53,624 bases of DNA from an uncultured Muribaculaceae bacterium (lineage in GTDB: Bacteria > Bacteroidota > Bacteroidia > Bacteroidales > Muribaculaceae), in assembly GCA_910578095.1 (NCBI GenBank), contig CAJTOZ010000020.1, positions 1 through 53,624 of the forward strand, written 5' to 3'. Of the stretch, positions 25,751 through 34,880 are shown piece by piece. A program made the position numbers and the translations under genes. The stretch's first letter is position 1, and each line of letters begins with the position of its first letter. The notes below the pieces were generated by a model. That model made no database searches and was not told where the DNA came from. It saw only the letters and a list, made by a program, of their open reading frames with translations.

Positions 25751-26196
25751 ATATCCTGCCAGGAAGGGACCTCGCGCATGAAAGCGTAGCGCCCCGTGGC
25801 GTGGTCGTAGCGGCAGCAGTAATGGTCGACGCCATTGCTCACAACGAGATATCGCGCACGCATCACAAGATTGTAACGCGCTATCTGGTCGAACACTTTC
25901 TGCGTCACAGCCACCTCCGGAGCCTTATACTCCACCACCACCGCCGGACATCCGTCCGTACCGAACACCACCGTGTCGCAGCGCCGCAGCGTGCCGTTCA
26001 GCCTCAGGCCCACCTCATTGGCCGTAAGCGATGCCGGGTAGCCTTTGGCCGAAAGAAGCCAGTGCACAAAATGCTGACGCACCCATTCTTCGGGCGTGAG
26101 GGCCACATACTTCCGGCGCAGCTCATCGTAGATCTGCACCGCTCCGGAGGCTGTGCGCCTTAGCCGGGCATCATATTGCGGGAGGTTCAATTGCAT
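25735..26196 (-). CDS. Small HsdR N-terminal-like (HSDR_N) PD-(D/E)XK protein
   Basis: A stand-alone protein with the nuclease-like domain found at the N-terminus of HsdR: DTVVFGTDGCPAVVVEYKAP supplies the D...ExK catalytic pattern, followed by VFDQIARYN and YLVVSNGVDHYCCRYD. It has no helicase part and is unrelated in position to the restriction operon at the left end. Similar small proteins sit next to holA in many Bacteroidales (remembered synteny); their role is unknown, and a link with DNA replication or repair is only suggested by the neighbour. I chose ATG 26196 (MQLNLPQYDARLRR), which begins the family; the longer frame up to 26301 would overlap holA. Confidence 0.8.
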   Translation of the reverse strand: MQLNLPQYDARLRRTASGAVQIYDELRRKYVALTPEEWVRQHFVHWLLSAKGYPASLTANEVGLRLNGTLRRCDTVVFGTDGCPAVVVEYKAPEVAVTQKVFDQIARYNLVMRARYLVVSNGVDHYCCRYDHATGRYAFMREVPSWQDIQSAD

Positions 26197-26248
26197 TTGG
26201 CGTTCTCGGAAATAATGCGTAAATTTACGAAATAATTCTGACATCTGC

Positions 26249-27286
26249 ATGGCACCGCCTCCCGCAATCACTTTCGACGCTCTAAGGCGACAACTCGCCA
26301 ATGGCCAATACGCACCCGTGTATCTGCTGCACGGCGAGGAGGGATATTATATCGACGAGCTGCTGAAAGACTTCGAGAAAATAATACCTGCCGATGAAAA
26401 AGAATTCAACCAGTACACGCTGTATGCCCCGCAAGTAGAGCCGGGAGCCGTCATGGACCTGTGCATGAGCGTGCCTATGATGGCCGAGAGACAGGTAGTG
26501 ATACTCAAGGAAGCCCAGGCCGTGCGCGCCGATCAGCTCAACCGCCTGCACCGCTATGCATCCAGCCCGGCGCCTCACACCATACTGGTGATATGCGTGC
26601 GCGGGGCCGCGGCCAAGGGTAAGGATCTTCTTGCCGCCGTGCGCGCCAAAGGGGTGGTGTTCGAGGCAAAGAAGGTGTACGACTCGCAGTTGCCGCGCGT
26701 AGTCGCCGATCTTGTGCGCGCCCGCGGACTGCGGGCCGGCGACAAAGCCATAGAAATGCTCGGCGACTTCATCGGCACCGACCTCAGCCGCATGAGCAAC
26801 GAGATCGCAAAACTTGCCGAGATACTCGGAAAGGGTGCCGAGATCACTCCCGAGAGTATCGAGCGGAACATCGGCTACAGCAAGGATTTCAACACCTTCG
26901 AGCTGATAGATGCCGTGGCGGCCCGCGATGTGGCTAAATCGCGCCGGATAGCCGACTACTTCGCATCCAACCCCAAAGCGGCACCCATAGTGCTCGTCAC
27001 GGCCGGCCTCTACAACCTTTTCGCCGATCTCATCACCGCTGTCTGGACCCCCGACAAAAGCGACAAAAGCCTTATGGCCGCCTTGTCGCTGCGCAACAGT
27101 TTCGCCTTGCGGCGCATACGCACCGGCATGAACAACTACAATGCCTATCAGATGATTGAGATAGTCGACGCCATAAGGCGATACGACGCCATGAGCAAGG
27201 GCAACGGATCCCGGCAGAGCGCGCCGGCGCTGCTCAACGACCTCCTGTACCACATATTCACAGCCCCCGGCACACTTCCTTTCTGA
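26249..27286 (+). CDS. holA: DNA polymerase III subunit delta
   Basis: HolA is the clamp-loader subunit that opens the sliding clamp. The chain starts TFDALRRQLANGQYAPVYLL, then HGEEGYYIDELL, the usual start of the AAA-like domain I, and continues with FNQYTLYAPQVEPGAVMDLC, MMAERQVVILKEAQ and later GTDLSRMSNEIAKLAEIL and FNTFELIDAVAARD. The C-terminal collar domain (about 215-345) includes LVTAGLYNLFADL. The length of 345 residues is normal. It is divergent from the HsdR_N-like gene, with a gap of 52 bases that must hold both start signals. Confidence 0.92.
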   Translation: MAPPPAITFDALRRQLANGQYAPVYLLHGEEGYYIDELLKDFEKIIPADEKEFNQYTLYAPQVEPGAVMDLCMSVPMMAERQVVILKEAQAVRADQLNRLHRYASSPAPHTILVICVRGAAAKGKDLLAAVRAKGVVFEAKKVYDSQLPRVVADLVRARGLRAGDKAIEMLGDFIGTDLSRMSNEIAKLAEILGKGAEITPESIERNIGYSKDFNTFELIDAVAARDVAKSRRIADYFASNPKAAPIVLVTAGLYNLFADLITAVWTPDKSDKSLMAALSLRNSFALRRIRTGMNNYNAYQMIEIVDAIRRYDAMSKGNGSRQSAPALLNDLLYHIFTAPGTLPF

Positions 27287-27350
27287 GCCCTGAGGCCACC
27301 TCAACTTTTTGCGTTCTTTTGCGGTTATTCATTTATATAATTGCAAAACA

Positions 27351-28730
27351 ATGCGCACACGCCACACTTTTCAACTATTTGCCATTATGCTTTGCGCCGC
27401 CACCATGGCCGCCGCGCAAAACACTCCCGCGCGCTACCTGCGCAGCAATCTTCCGGAGCAATGGACACCGGAGGCAGCCAACACCGCCACTCTGCCCACC
27501 GACGATGCCTGGTGGAGCGGGTTCGGCGACGCCACCCTCGACACGCTGCTCGCCATAGGAGAGAACAACAACTTCGACATAGCCATGGCTGCCCGGCGCG
27601 CCGACGCTGCCCTGAGGGGTGTGCAGAGCGCCCGGGCCGGCTACTTCCCCACCATCGGAGCTACAGCCGGATGGCAGCGCGCACGCACGGCCGGTGTGAT
27701 CGATGGCGGCTACGCGCTCGGACTGCACGCCTCGTGGGAGCCGGATCTTTTCGGGAAAGTGCGCGCACAGGTAAAGCACAGCGGCTATCTTTACGATGCC
27801 GGCCGCGCCGAGTACACGGCGGCGATGATATCGGTGTGCGCGCAGATAGCGACGGCCTATTTCGACCTGCGCACCGCACAGGCCCAGAAGCAGGTGGCCG
27901 AAGAACATATCGGGCGACAGCAACACATCGTGGAAATAACGCAGGCACGCCACAAGGCAGGCCTCGCATCGGCACTCGATGTGGCCCAGGCACGCACCGT
28001 ACTGTTCTCCACCCAGGCATCCCTACCGCTGCTCGACACACAGATTTCGGCCGACATCAATGCCATCGCCACCCTTTGCGGCATGTATGCCGCCGACCTT
28101 GCGCCGCTGCTGCAACCACGCACCGGCCTGCAGCCCGACTGCCGGCGCATTGTCAATGCCGGCGTACCGGCGTCGCTGCTCCGCCGGCGCCCCGACATTG
28201 TGGCCGCTGAAGCTAATATCGGCGCCGCATCGGCCGCTCTCGGCATCGCCAGAAAAGACTACTTGCCCACTCTCGCCATCACCGGCTCCATAGGCACCGA
28301 GGCCGCCAGGCCTTCCGGACTGTTCAAGGATGGATCCATGACATGGTCCGTAGCCCCCACCCTGTCGTGGACAGTGTTCGACGGTCTCGCACGCCGGGCC
28401 GGGGTAGCCTCCGCACGCGATGAGATGGAGGCCCAGATAGCCAACTACAACGCCACCGTGCTCAACGCCGTGCAGGAAGTGGAAAACGCCCTCAGCACAT
28501 ACACCAACGACATGCGCCGCATCAGCACACTGTCCGATGTGGTGGAGCAGAGCCGCATATCGCTCGAGCTGTCCGTCGACCAATACAAGCAGGGCTTGTC
28601 CCCGTTCACCAATGTGGTGGACGCCCAGATGAACTATCTTGAATACACCAACTCCCTGCTGAGCGCACGAGGCGACGCACTGGTGGCACTCGCCACCCTG
28701 TACCGCGCTTTGGGCGGCGGCACCGAATAG
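27351..28730 (+). CDS. RND efflux outer-membrane factor (TolC/NodT family)
   Basis: The outer-membrane channel of a tripartite pump. A signal peptide (FAIMLCAATMAAAQ) precedes the typical opening WWSGFGDATLDTLLAIGENN and FDIAMAARRADAALRGVQSA; two structural repeats follow, with GYFPTIGATAGW in the first and LLRRRPDIVAAEANIGAASA, KDYLPTLAITGSIG in the second. The end YKQGLSPFTNVVDAQMNYLE is classic for NodT-type channels. No lipobox is evident, unlike many NodT lipoproteins. I use ATG 27351, which begins the signal peptide; the in-frame ATG at 27309 adds only a nondescript leader. It is first in the order outer-membrane factor - adaptor - pump. Confidence 0.92.
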   Translation: MRTRHTFQLFAIMLCAATMAAAQNTPARYLRSNLPEQWTPEAANTATLPTDDAWWSGFGDATLDTLLAIGENNNFDIAMAARRADAALRGVQSARAGYFPTIGATAGWQRARTAGVIDGGYALGLHASWEPDLFGKVRAQVKHSGYLYDAGRAEYTAAMISVCAQIATAYFDLRTAQAQKQVAEEHIGRQQHIVEITQARHKAGLASALDVAQARTVLFSTQASLPLLDTQISADINAIATLCGMYAADLAPLLQPRTGLQPDCRRIVNAGVPASLLRRRPDIVAAEANIGAASAALGIARKDYLPTLAITGSIGTEAARPSGLFKDGSMTWSVAPTLSWTVFDGLARRAGVASARDEMEAQIANYNATVLNAVQEVENALSTYTNDMRRISTLSDVVEQSRISLELSVDQYKQGLSPFTNVVDAQMNYLEYTNSLLSARGDALVALATLYRALGGGTE

Positions 28731-28771
28731 CACCTCATCACTGAAAAAACTCTACTTTCCTCCCAATTCTC

Positions 28772-29878
28772 ATGAAAGCTTACAATATCATCGCAGCCAC
28801 GATCGCCGCATTCTGCGCGGCATCCTGCGCCCACCGTGCCGACGACAGCCACCGTGCAGCCGCCCCCGACATCGAGGTGACCGACGTCACAGTCGATTCC
28901 GTGACCCTATACAAGAATTTTCCGGGCACACTGATAGCCGATGCGAGCGTAAGCGTGGTGGCACGCGTCAACGGCACCCTCACAGGCAAGCACTACACCT
29001 CGGGCGACATTGTGAACAAAGGGCAGGTGCTCTTCACCATCGAGAGCACCACCTACCGCGATGCCGTTGTTCAGGCCGAAGCTGCGCTGACCACAGCACG
29101 CAGCAACTACGACTACGCCACGCGCCAGCGCACAGCCATGGAGAAGGCCTACGCCAGCGATGCCGTGTCGGAAATGGAACTTGAGCAGGCCCGCAGCAAC
29201 GAGCGCAACGCACAGGCCGCCATCAAAAATGCCGAGGCCGAACTTAGTTCCGCGCGCACCAACCTCGGCTACTGCACCGTGACGGCCCCCATAAGCGGAC
29301 GCATCAGCGACAACGCCATGTCCGTGGGCAACTATGTCAGCGGTGAGGGTGCTCCCGTAAAGCTATGCGACATCTACGACAACCGCAACATGCTCGCTGT
29401 CTTCGCCATCGAGGACATAGCGCTCACACAAAGTGTGAACAGCGCGCTCCGCCGCGACCGCAACCACATACCCGTGAGCTTCGGGCGAAAGCTCGACCAC
29501 GACTACACTGCCGCACTCGACTACGTGGCCCCCGACATGAGCAATTCCACCGGCACGATGGAGCTGAAAGCCACCATAGCCAATCCCTACGACGAGCTCC
29601 GCCCGGGCATGTATGTCAATGTATCGCTGCCGGCCGGCGTCGACCCACAGGCCATACTCGTGCGCGACGCATCGCTTTCCACCGACCAGCTCGGCAAATA
29701 CCTCTACGTGGTCAACGATTCAAACCGCGTGGTCTATACGCCCGTACAAACAGGCGACATTGTGCGCGACAGCATGCGCATCATCACCTCCGGGCTTCAT
29801 CCCGGCCAGCGCTACGTCACCTCTGCCATGCTCAAGGTGCGCGATGGCATGACCGTCAATCCCATCTCCTCTAAATAA
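28772..29878 (+). CDS. RND efflux periplasmic adaptor (membrane fusion) lipoprotein
   Basis: The adaptor joins pump and outer-membrane channel. The N-terminus is a lipoprotein signal with Cys19 (CAASC). The beta-barrel/lipoyl part begins NFPGTLIADASVSVVARVNG and GDIVNKGQVLFTIE; the helical hairpin runs over about 95-165 (RSNYDYATRQRTAMEKAYAS, VSEMELEQARSNERNAQAAI), followed by the second lipoyl half YCTVTAPISGRISDNAMSVG and LRPGMYVNVSLP. The length of 368 residues is normal. It lies 41 bases after the channel gene and six before the pump gene. Confidence 0.93.
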   Translation: MKAYNIIAATIAAFCAASCAHRADDSHRAAAPDIEVTDVTVDSVTLYKNFPGTLIADASVSVVARVNGTLTGKHYTSGDIVNKGQVLFTIESTTYRDAVVQAEAALTTARSNYDYATRQRTAMEKAYASDAVSEMELEQARSNERNAQAAIKNAEAELSSARTNLGYCTVTAPISGRISDNAMSVGNYVSGEGAPVKLCDIYDNRNMLAVFAIEDIALTQSVNSALRRDRNHIPVSFGRKLDHDYTAALDYVAPDMSNSTGTMELKATIANPYDELRPGMYVNVSLPAGVDPQAILVRDASLSTDQLGKYLYVVNDSNRVVYTPVQTGDIVRDSMRIITSGLHPGQRYVTSAMLKVRDGMTVNPISSK

Positions 29879-29884
29879 GCCGCC

Positions 29885-32800
29885 ATGTTCTCAAGATTTT
29901 TCATCGAGCGTCCCATCTTCTCCATCGTCCTGGCGGTGGTGATGCTCCTCGCCGGACTGCTCACGGTGAGCTCGCTGCCCGTATCGCAATACCCCGACAT
30001 CACCCCTCCCACGGTGCGCATCTCCGCCACCTACCCCGGAGCCGATGCCGAGACTGTGGCAAAGACGATAGCAGTGCCCATCGAGCAACAGGTCAACGGA
30101 GTGGAAGGCATGATGTACATGAGTTCCGACTGTGGTTCCGACGGCTCTTACGGGCTCACCGTCACCTTTGAAGTGGGAACCGACCTCGACGAGGCTGCCG
30201 TGAAAGTGCAGAACCGCGTGGCTATGGCCGATGCCCAGTTGCCGGCGGCAGTGAAGCAGCAGGGCGTGTCGGTAATGTCCGAATCGTCCAATATCATTCT
30301 TTTCGCCGCCCTTGAAAGCGACGATCCCGAGCGCTACGACGCCCTGTATCTCACAAACTATGCCAACATCAACATCACCGATGCCTTGTCGCGCGTAGAA
30401 GGCGTGGGCGGTGTGGGCGCATTCGGAGGCGGCCAATACAGCATGCGCGTATGGCTCGACCCTGAAAAGATGCGCGCACGCGGCATCACCCCGCAGGATG
30501 TCGAGGCCGCCGTGCAGTCGCAGAACATGCAGGTGTCGGCAGGCTCCGTGGGCACATCGCCGGCTGCCACCGACCAGGCTTTTGAATACACCATCACCAC
30601 GCCCGGACGCCTGTCAGCCCCCGAGGAATTCGGCAACATAGTGCTACGCACAGACGCAAGCGGAGGTATGCTGCGCCTGCGCGACATTGCCCGGGTGGAA
30701 CTCGGCAGCCAGAGCTACACGCAGGTGGCGCGCGTCAATTCCGGCCAGGCGGCCCTCATCGGCATCTACCAGTTGCCCGGGGCCAATGCGCTCGAAGTGG
30801 TGAAAGGCGTGCAGAAAGAGCTCGACAGGCTATCCACATATTTCCCTGAAGGCGTGCACTACCGCGTGCTGCTCAACTCCACCGACTTTGTCACCGAATC
30901 CATCGACGACCTCCTTGTCACCCTTCTGGAAACCACCGTCATCGTCATGCTTGTCATCCTGCTGTTCCTTCAGAGCTGGAGGGCTGTGGTCATACCCATG
31001 CTCACCATCCCGGTATCGCTTATAGCCACATTCGCCGTGATGAAACTGATGGGTTTCAGCATCAACACCCTCACACTTTTCGGTCTCGTACTGGCCGTGG
31101 CTATTGTGGTCGACGACGCCATAGTGGTGGTGGAGGACTGCTCCCGGCTGCTCGACGAAGGAAAGCTAAACCCGAGACAGGCGGCTGAAAAAGCCATGGA
31201 CGAGCTGCAGGGCCCGGTGGTGGGCGAAGTGCTCGTGCTGCTGTCGGTGTTCCTGCCTACAGCTCTTGTCAGCGGCATCACCGGCGAGCTGTACAAACAA
31301 TTCGCACTCACCATCGCCATAAGCACTGCTTTCTCGGGATTCAACGCCCTCACCTTCACGCCGGCCATGTGCGCCCTGTTTCTGCGTCCGGCACCCAAGC
31401 AGCCCAAATTCTTCCTGTTCCGGTGGTGGAACAAGGGCAACGATGCGGCCACCGACACCTATATGAAAGCCGTGGGCACATTCGTACGCCGCCCATGGGT
31501 GGCCATAATCATCTATTTCGCCATCACGGGCGTAGCATTCTGGGGATTCCTGCGCTGGCCCACATCCTACATTCCCTCCGAGGACATGGGCTACTGCGTG
31601 GCATCCGTGCAGCTCCCCACCGGGGCCGCGCTCGACCGCACCGACCGTGTGGTATCGCGCCTCTCCGACAGCATCTCGGCCCTTCCGGAAGTTAAAAATG
31701 TGATCGCCATCTCCGGACAGAGTTTTCTCGGCGGCGGTTCCGGCGGCAATGTCGGTTCCATGTTCGTGATTCTTAAGCCGTGGAACGAACGCAAAGCCAA
31801 AGGAGAGAGCGTTGACGCCGTAATAGCCAAAATCGAACGGATAGGCGCGGGCTTCCAGGAGCCGATAGTGTTTGCTGTCAATCCGCCGGCCATTCCGGGT
31901 CTGGGCATGTCGTCGGGCCTTGAGATGCAGCTCCTCGACATCAACAACCACGGCCCTCAGGCTATGAAACTGGCCCTCGCCGACATTGAGAAACAGGCAG
32001 CAGCCGACCCGCGCATAGCATCAGTAACGTCGCTGTACGAAGGCGCCATCCCACAGTACACCCTCAAGGTGGACCGCGACAAGGTGAAGCTCCGCGGTCT
32101 CACCCTGGAGGACGTCTACGGCACCCTGTCGGCATTCATGGGCGGAAGCTACGTCAACGACTTCGTGGAGTTCGGACGCGTGTATGAGGTGACGCTGAAA
32201 GGCGATGCAGCCTCGCGCGAACGCATCGACGACGTCCTCGCCCTGAGCGTGCGCAACGCCGCCGGCGACATGGTGCCCTTCTCCACTTTCGCCTCCGTGG
32301 AGCCCTCCATGGGATCGTCCACAGTGAGCCGCTACAACATGTACACCACGGCCTCGCTCACAGCCACACCGGCCAAAGGCGTCAGCTCGTCGGACGGCAT
32401 AAAAGCCATGGAGGAGATAATCGACAGCGCCGTGGGCTCCAACTATTCCTACGCCTGGACCGGCGAAGCCTATCAGGAAACACAATCGGGCACCACGGTG
32501 ACCTTTGTGCTCATTCTCGCCGTAGTCATCACGCTCCTTGTTCTCGCCGCCCAGTACGAGAGCCTCACCGACCCCGTGGCCGTGATCATCGCCATGCCCA
32601 CAGCCGTGCTCGGCACCATTGTAGGCTGCATGTTCATGGGACAGAGCATAAGCATCTACACCCAGATAGGCATCATACTGCTGCTTGGTTTGTCGGCCAA
32701 AAACGCCATCCTGATTGTGGAATACGCGCGTGACTACCGCGCGGCCGGGCAAGACATACGCACCGCCGCGATGGATGCCGGGCGTGTGCGCTTCCGCCCC

Positions 32801-33052
32801 ATCATGATGACAGCCCTGGCATTCGTGTTCGGCGTCATGCCCATGCTGTTTGCCACAGGAGCCGGTGCAGGCAGCCGCATAGCCCTGGGCTCGGCCGTAG
32901 TGTTCGGCATGGCTGTAAACGCCGTGGTTGGCACGCTGTTTGTACCAAACTTCTGGGTGATTCTCGAAAATTTCAAGGAACGGCACCTCGACAAATTTTT
33001 CCACGGCGACAAGGGCCTGTCCGGAGAACAAAACACCGGCAGCGGCGTTTAG
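29885..33052 (+). CDS. RND multidrug efflux pump inner-membrane subunit (AcrB/HAE1 family)
   Basis: A proton-driven pump that removes hydrophobic drugs or bile acids through the periplasm. It starts FSRFFIERPIFSIVLAVVML, the universal start of HAE1 pumps, followed by LPVSQYPDITPPTVRISATY. The proton-relay residues are present: D410 and D411 in AIVVDDAIVVVED and K939 in LSAKNAILIVEYA. Twelve membrane segments in two groups flank two large periplasmic loops, with TGEAYQETQSG before the second group. At 1055 residues it is full length. No TetR or other regulator gene lies beside the operon, so its control is probably elsewhere in the genome. The true substrates cannot be told from sequence; bile-salt export would suit a gut organism. 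Confidence 0.95.
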   Translation: MFSRFFIERPIFSIVLAVVMLLAGLLTVSSLPVSQYPDITPPTVRISATYPGADAETVAKTIAVPIEQQVNGVEGMMYMSSDCGSDGSYGLTVTFEVGTDLDEAAVKVQNRVAMADAQLPAAVKQQGVSVMSESSNIILFAALESDDPERYDALYLTNYANINITDALSRVEGVGGVGAFGGGQYSMRVWLDPEKMRARGITPQDVEAAVQSQNMQVSAGSVGTSPAATDQAFEYTITTPGRLSAPEEFGNIVLRTDASGGMLRLRDIARVELGSQSYTQVARVNSGQAALIGIYQLPGANALEVVKGVQKELDRLSTYFPEGVHYRVLLNSTDFVTESIDDLLVTLLETTVIVMLVILLFLQSWRAVVIPMLTIPVSLIATFAVMKLMGFSINTLTLFGLVLAVAIVVDDAIVVVEDCSRLLDEGKLNPRQAAEKAMDELQGPVVGEVLVLLSVFLPTALVSGITGELYKQFALTIAISTAFSGFNALTFTPAMCALFLRPAPKQPKFFLFRWWNKGNDAATDTYMKAVGTFVRRPWVAIIIYFAITGVAFWGFLRWPTSYIPSEDMGYCVASVQLPTGAALDRTDRVVSRLSDSISALPEVKNVIAISGQSFLGGGSGGNVGSMFVILKPWNERKAKGESVDAVIAKIERIGAGFQEPIVFAVNPPAIPGLGMSSGLEMQLLDINNHGPQAMKLALADIEKQAAADPRIASVTSLYEGAIPQYTLKVDRDKVKLRGLTLEDVYGTLSAFMGGSYVNDFVEFGRVYEVTLKGDAASRERIDDVLALSVRNAAGDMVPFSTFASVEPSMGSSTVSRYNMYTTASLTATPAKGVSSSDGIKAMEEIIDSAVGSNYSYAWTGEAYQETQSGTTVTFVLILAVVITLLVLAAQYESLTDPVAVIIAMPTAVLGTIVGCMFMGQSISIYTQIGIILLLGLSAKNAILIVEYARDYRAAGQDIRTAAMDAGRVRFRPIMMTALAFVFGVMPMLFATGAGAGSRIALGSAVVFGMAVNAVVGTLFVPNFWVILENFKERHLDKFFHGDKGLSGEQNTGSGV

Positions 33053-33100
33053 AATATATACACCACGTAATTGTTTATTTATACTAAATACATATTCATT

Positions 33101-33472
33101 ATGATCAAAGCAATGCTCATCGCCGGATGCGGCGGTTTCGTAGGCACCTGCGGGCGCTATCTTGTAGGAAAATGGTGTTCGGGAATCTTCCACGGTCCCT
33201 TCCCCATGGGCACATTCCTCGTAAACATAATCGGCTGTTTCCTCATCGGCCTCTTCTTCGGACTCCTTGAGAAAGCCCATGTGATGACACCCGGCGAGAA
33301 CGTGCTCCTCATCACCGGCTTCTGCGGTGGCTTCACCACATTCTCCTCTTTTGCCGACGATATGTGGGTGCTCGGTTCCAAGGGCGACTGGACCACATTC
33401 GCTCTCTATCTCGTGCTGAGCATTGTTATCGGCGTTCTCCTCGTGTGGGGCGGACGCGCACTGGTGCGCTAA
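33101..33472 (+). CDS. crcB: Fluoride ion channel CrcB/Fluc
   Basis: A small four-segment membrane protein that acts as an antiparallel dimer to let toxic fluoride out. Signature parts: GCGGFVGTCGRYLVG near the N-terminus, MGTFLVNIIGCFLIGLFFG with the pore Asn, and GFCGGFTTFSSFADD with the Phe box and central Na+ site. I chose ATG 33101 (MIKAMLIAGC), since the in-frame ATG at 33071 adds ten residues outside the family. Only 48 bases separate it from the pump gene, too few for a fluoride riboswitch, so it may be read through from the efflux operon. Confidence 0.92.
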   Translation: MIKAMLIAGCGGFVGTCGRYLVGKWCSGIFHGPFPMGTFLVNIIGCFLIGLFFGLLEKAHVMTPGENVLLITGFCGGFTTFSSFADDMWVLGSKGDWTTFALYLVLSIVIGVLLVWGGRALVR

Positions 33473-33495
33473 CCGACACTATACAGCACTATACA

Positions 33496-33530
33496 GCCGG
33501 GGCGCGGACCTGCATGGTCCGCGCCCCGGC
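33496..33530. terminator. Strong 15-bp hairpin between convergent genes
   Basis: GCCGGGGCGCGGACC (33496-33510) pairs perfectly with its complement at 33516-33530 around the loop TGCAT. Outer bases add weaker pairing (CACTA/TAGTG), and the left flank has a 10-bp tandem duplication ACTATACAGC. With no T-run it is a likely bidirectional transcript end for crcB and the convergent outer-membrane protein gene. Confidence 0.65.
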
Positions 33531-33549
33531 TGCGTAGTGTCTTATTGCT

Positions 33550-34161
33550 TCAATGCTTGAAGAAGTAGGCCACGCGGACTGTCCACTGCCTGTTGCCGGC
33601 CATGAAATCGTCCAGAAGCTTGGTGCGCACGGCGCGTGTCATGCCCCAGGTGTAGGAGCCCGACACCTGCCAGTTGCGGTAAAGCTCGAAACCGAGACCC
33701 GCCGTCACTCCAAGCTCCGCGCCGGAATAGTCGAACGCGTCGCATTTGCTGTGGGCTGCGAGAATATTGAGTTCCGGACCTCCATAGACAAACGGTGCGA
33801 TATAATCCTCCAGGCCACTCATGCGCGTCCATTTGAAGCGCAGATGAAGCGGAATCTGGATATAGTGCAGATACGTGCGCTCGTTGCCGTAGCTTTCCCA
33901 CACTGTCTTGTCGCCAAGCGCCACTTTGCCTCCGGTCTGATTGTAGAGCAGGCCGAAATCAAGACCGAAGCCTATGCCCGGAAACATAAGCTCGCCGAGA
34001 ATACCGGCATGATAGCCCACGGCGCTTTCAGACGACACGAGATCCTGGTTGAATTTAAGACTGCTGATGTTCACACCGGCCACACCGGCTGCGCGGAACT
34101 GCGCCATGGCCACACCGGCGCACAGGCATATTATAGCGATGAATGCACTTAATCGTTTCAT
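33550..34161 (-). CDS. PorT-like outer-membrane beta-barrel protein
   Basis: A secreted barrel protein of 203 residues with a clear signal peptide (MKRLSAFIAIICLCAGVAMA, cleaved before QFRAAG). It then shows GVAGVNISSLKF, GYHAGILGELMFPGIGFGLD, YIQIPLHLRFKW and FELYRNWQVSGSYTWGMTRA, the strand pattern of the Bacteroidetes porin-like PF13568 group, and ends VRVAYFFKH. The function is unknown. TAACTTTG on the minus strand at about 34190-34183 is a possible -7 element upstream. Confidence 0.78.
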   Translation of the reverse strand: MKRLSAFIAIICLCAGVAMAQFRAAGVAGVNISSLKFNQDLVSSESAVGYHAGILGELMFPGIGFGLDFGLLYNQTGGKVALGDKTVWESYGNERTYLHYIQIPLHLRFKWTRMSGLEDYIAPFVYGGPELNILAAHSKCDAFDYSGAELGVTAGLGFELYRNWQVSGSYTWGMTRAVRTKLLDDFMAGNRQWTVRVAYFFKH

Positions 34162-34282
34162 TGAATATATATTTTATGGCACAAAGTTAATGAAAGATTT
34201 GCAAAGACATGCACACGCCAAGTTTTTTTTAGTATTTTTGACTGTGTCTTAAAAACTCACGCCCGACAAAGCAAAATAAATT

Positions 34283-34314
34283 TTTGCTTTGTTCTCGACT
34301 TATTCGTATTTTTG
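34283..34314 (+). promoter_or_regulatory. Bacteroidetes-type promoter of the 34341 gene
   Basis: TTTG at 34283-34286, 20-bp spacer, TATTTTTG at 34307-34314: a full match to the -33/-7 consensus, 26 bases before the start of the barrel gene. Readthrough into tsaD and cinA is likely, since only nine bases separate the barrel gene from tsaD. Confidence 0.75.
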
Positions 34315-34340
34315 CAATCAAAACCAATAGACACCGTACA

Positions 34341-34871
34341 ATGAAACGTGCACTAAAATTTAACGCCGGAGCGCTCCTGCTCGCAATAATGCTGATGTTC
34401 ACATCGATGGGTGCTTCCGCGCAATTCTCCCGCGGAGAAAAAAGCGTGGGCCCGAAAGTGGGATACGTCAGCAAAAACGAGTCGGCGGCAGCCGGCCTTG
34501 TGTTCCAATACGCATTTTCCAAGCACCTGCGTGTGGCGCCCGAGATAGGCTGCGTGTTCAAGCACCAGCATCTGGACGCATTCACCATCGACCTGAACGT
34601 GCACACACCTTTCACCTTCACAGGCGAGAAAGCCGCGCTCTATCCTCTGGCCGGCCTCAACTATTCGTCGTGGAACTACAGCATCCCCAAGGAGCTCTTC
34701 GATGAAATGGACGATGTGAGCACACGCACGAGCCGTTTCGGCCTCAATCTGGGAGCGGGCTTCGAACTGCGTTGCTCCCGCACCCTCAAGCTCGGCCTTG
34801 AAGCCAAATACACACTGATAAAACGATTCTCAGGCGCCAACGTCAGCGCCATGATATGCTACATTTTCTAA
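34341..34871 (+). CDS. Outer-membrane beta-barrel protein of unknown function
   Basis: A 176-residue exported protein. The signal peptide is ALLLAIMLMFTSMGASA, cleaved before QFSRGE, and the mature part SVGPKVGYVSKNESAAAGLV, FQYAFSKHLRVAPEIGC, YPLAGLNYSSWNY, FGLNLGAGFEL to the aromatic end MICYIF shows eight or so short strands like those of PagP/OmpW-sized barrels. No ligand can be assigned. I use ATG 34341, placed 26 bases after a good promoter and at the start of a standard signal peptide; the frame extends upstream to 34284 but through the promoter itself. Confidence 0.75.
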   Translation: MKRALKFNAGALLLAIMLMFTSMGASAQFSRGEKSVGPKVGYVSKNESAAAGLVFQYAFSKHLRVAPEIGCVFKHQHLDAFTIDLNVHTPFTFTGEKAALYPLAGLNYSSWNYSIPKELFDEMDDVSTRTSRFGLNLGAGFELRCSRTLKLGLEAKYTLIKRFSGANVSAMICYIF

Positions 34872-34880
34872 GAGCGTAAT

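Noticed and set aside
27351..33052. Heavy-metal (CusA-type) efflux operon
   Set aside because: The pump has the HAE1 start and proton-relay pattern of drug pumps, and no Met-rich metal relay or CusF-like protein is visible.
33053..33100. Fluoride riboswitch upstream of crcB
   Set aside because: The gap to the pump gene is only 48 bases and shows no pseudoknot-type structure.
32021..33280. Minus-strand open frame of 419 codons opposite the RND pump
   Set aside because: Antisense of conserved pump helices; no motif.
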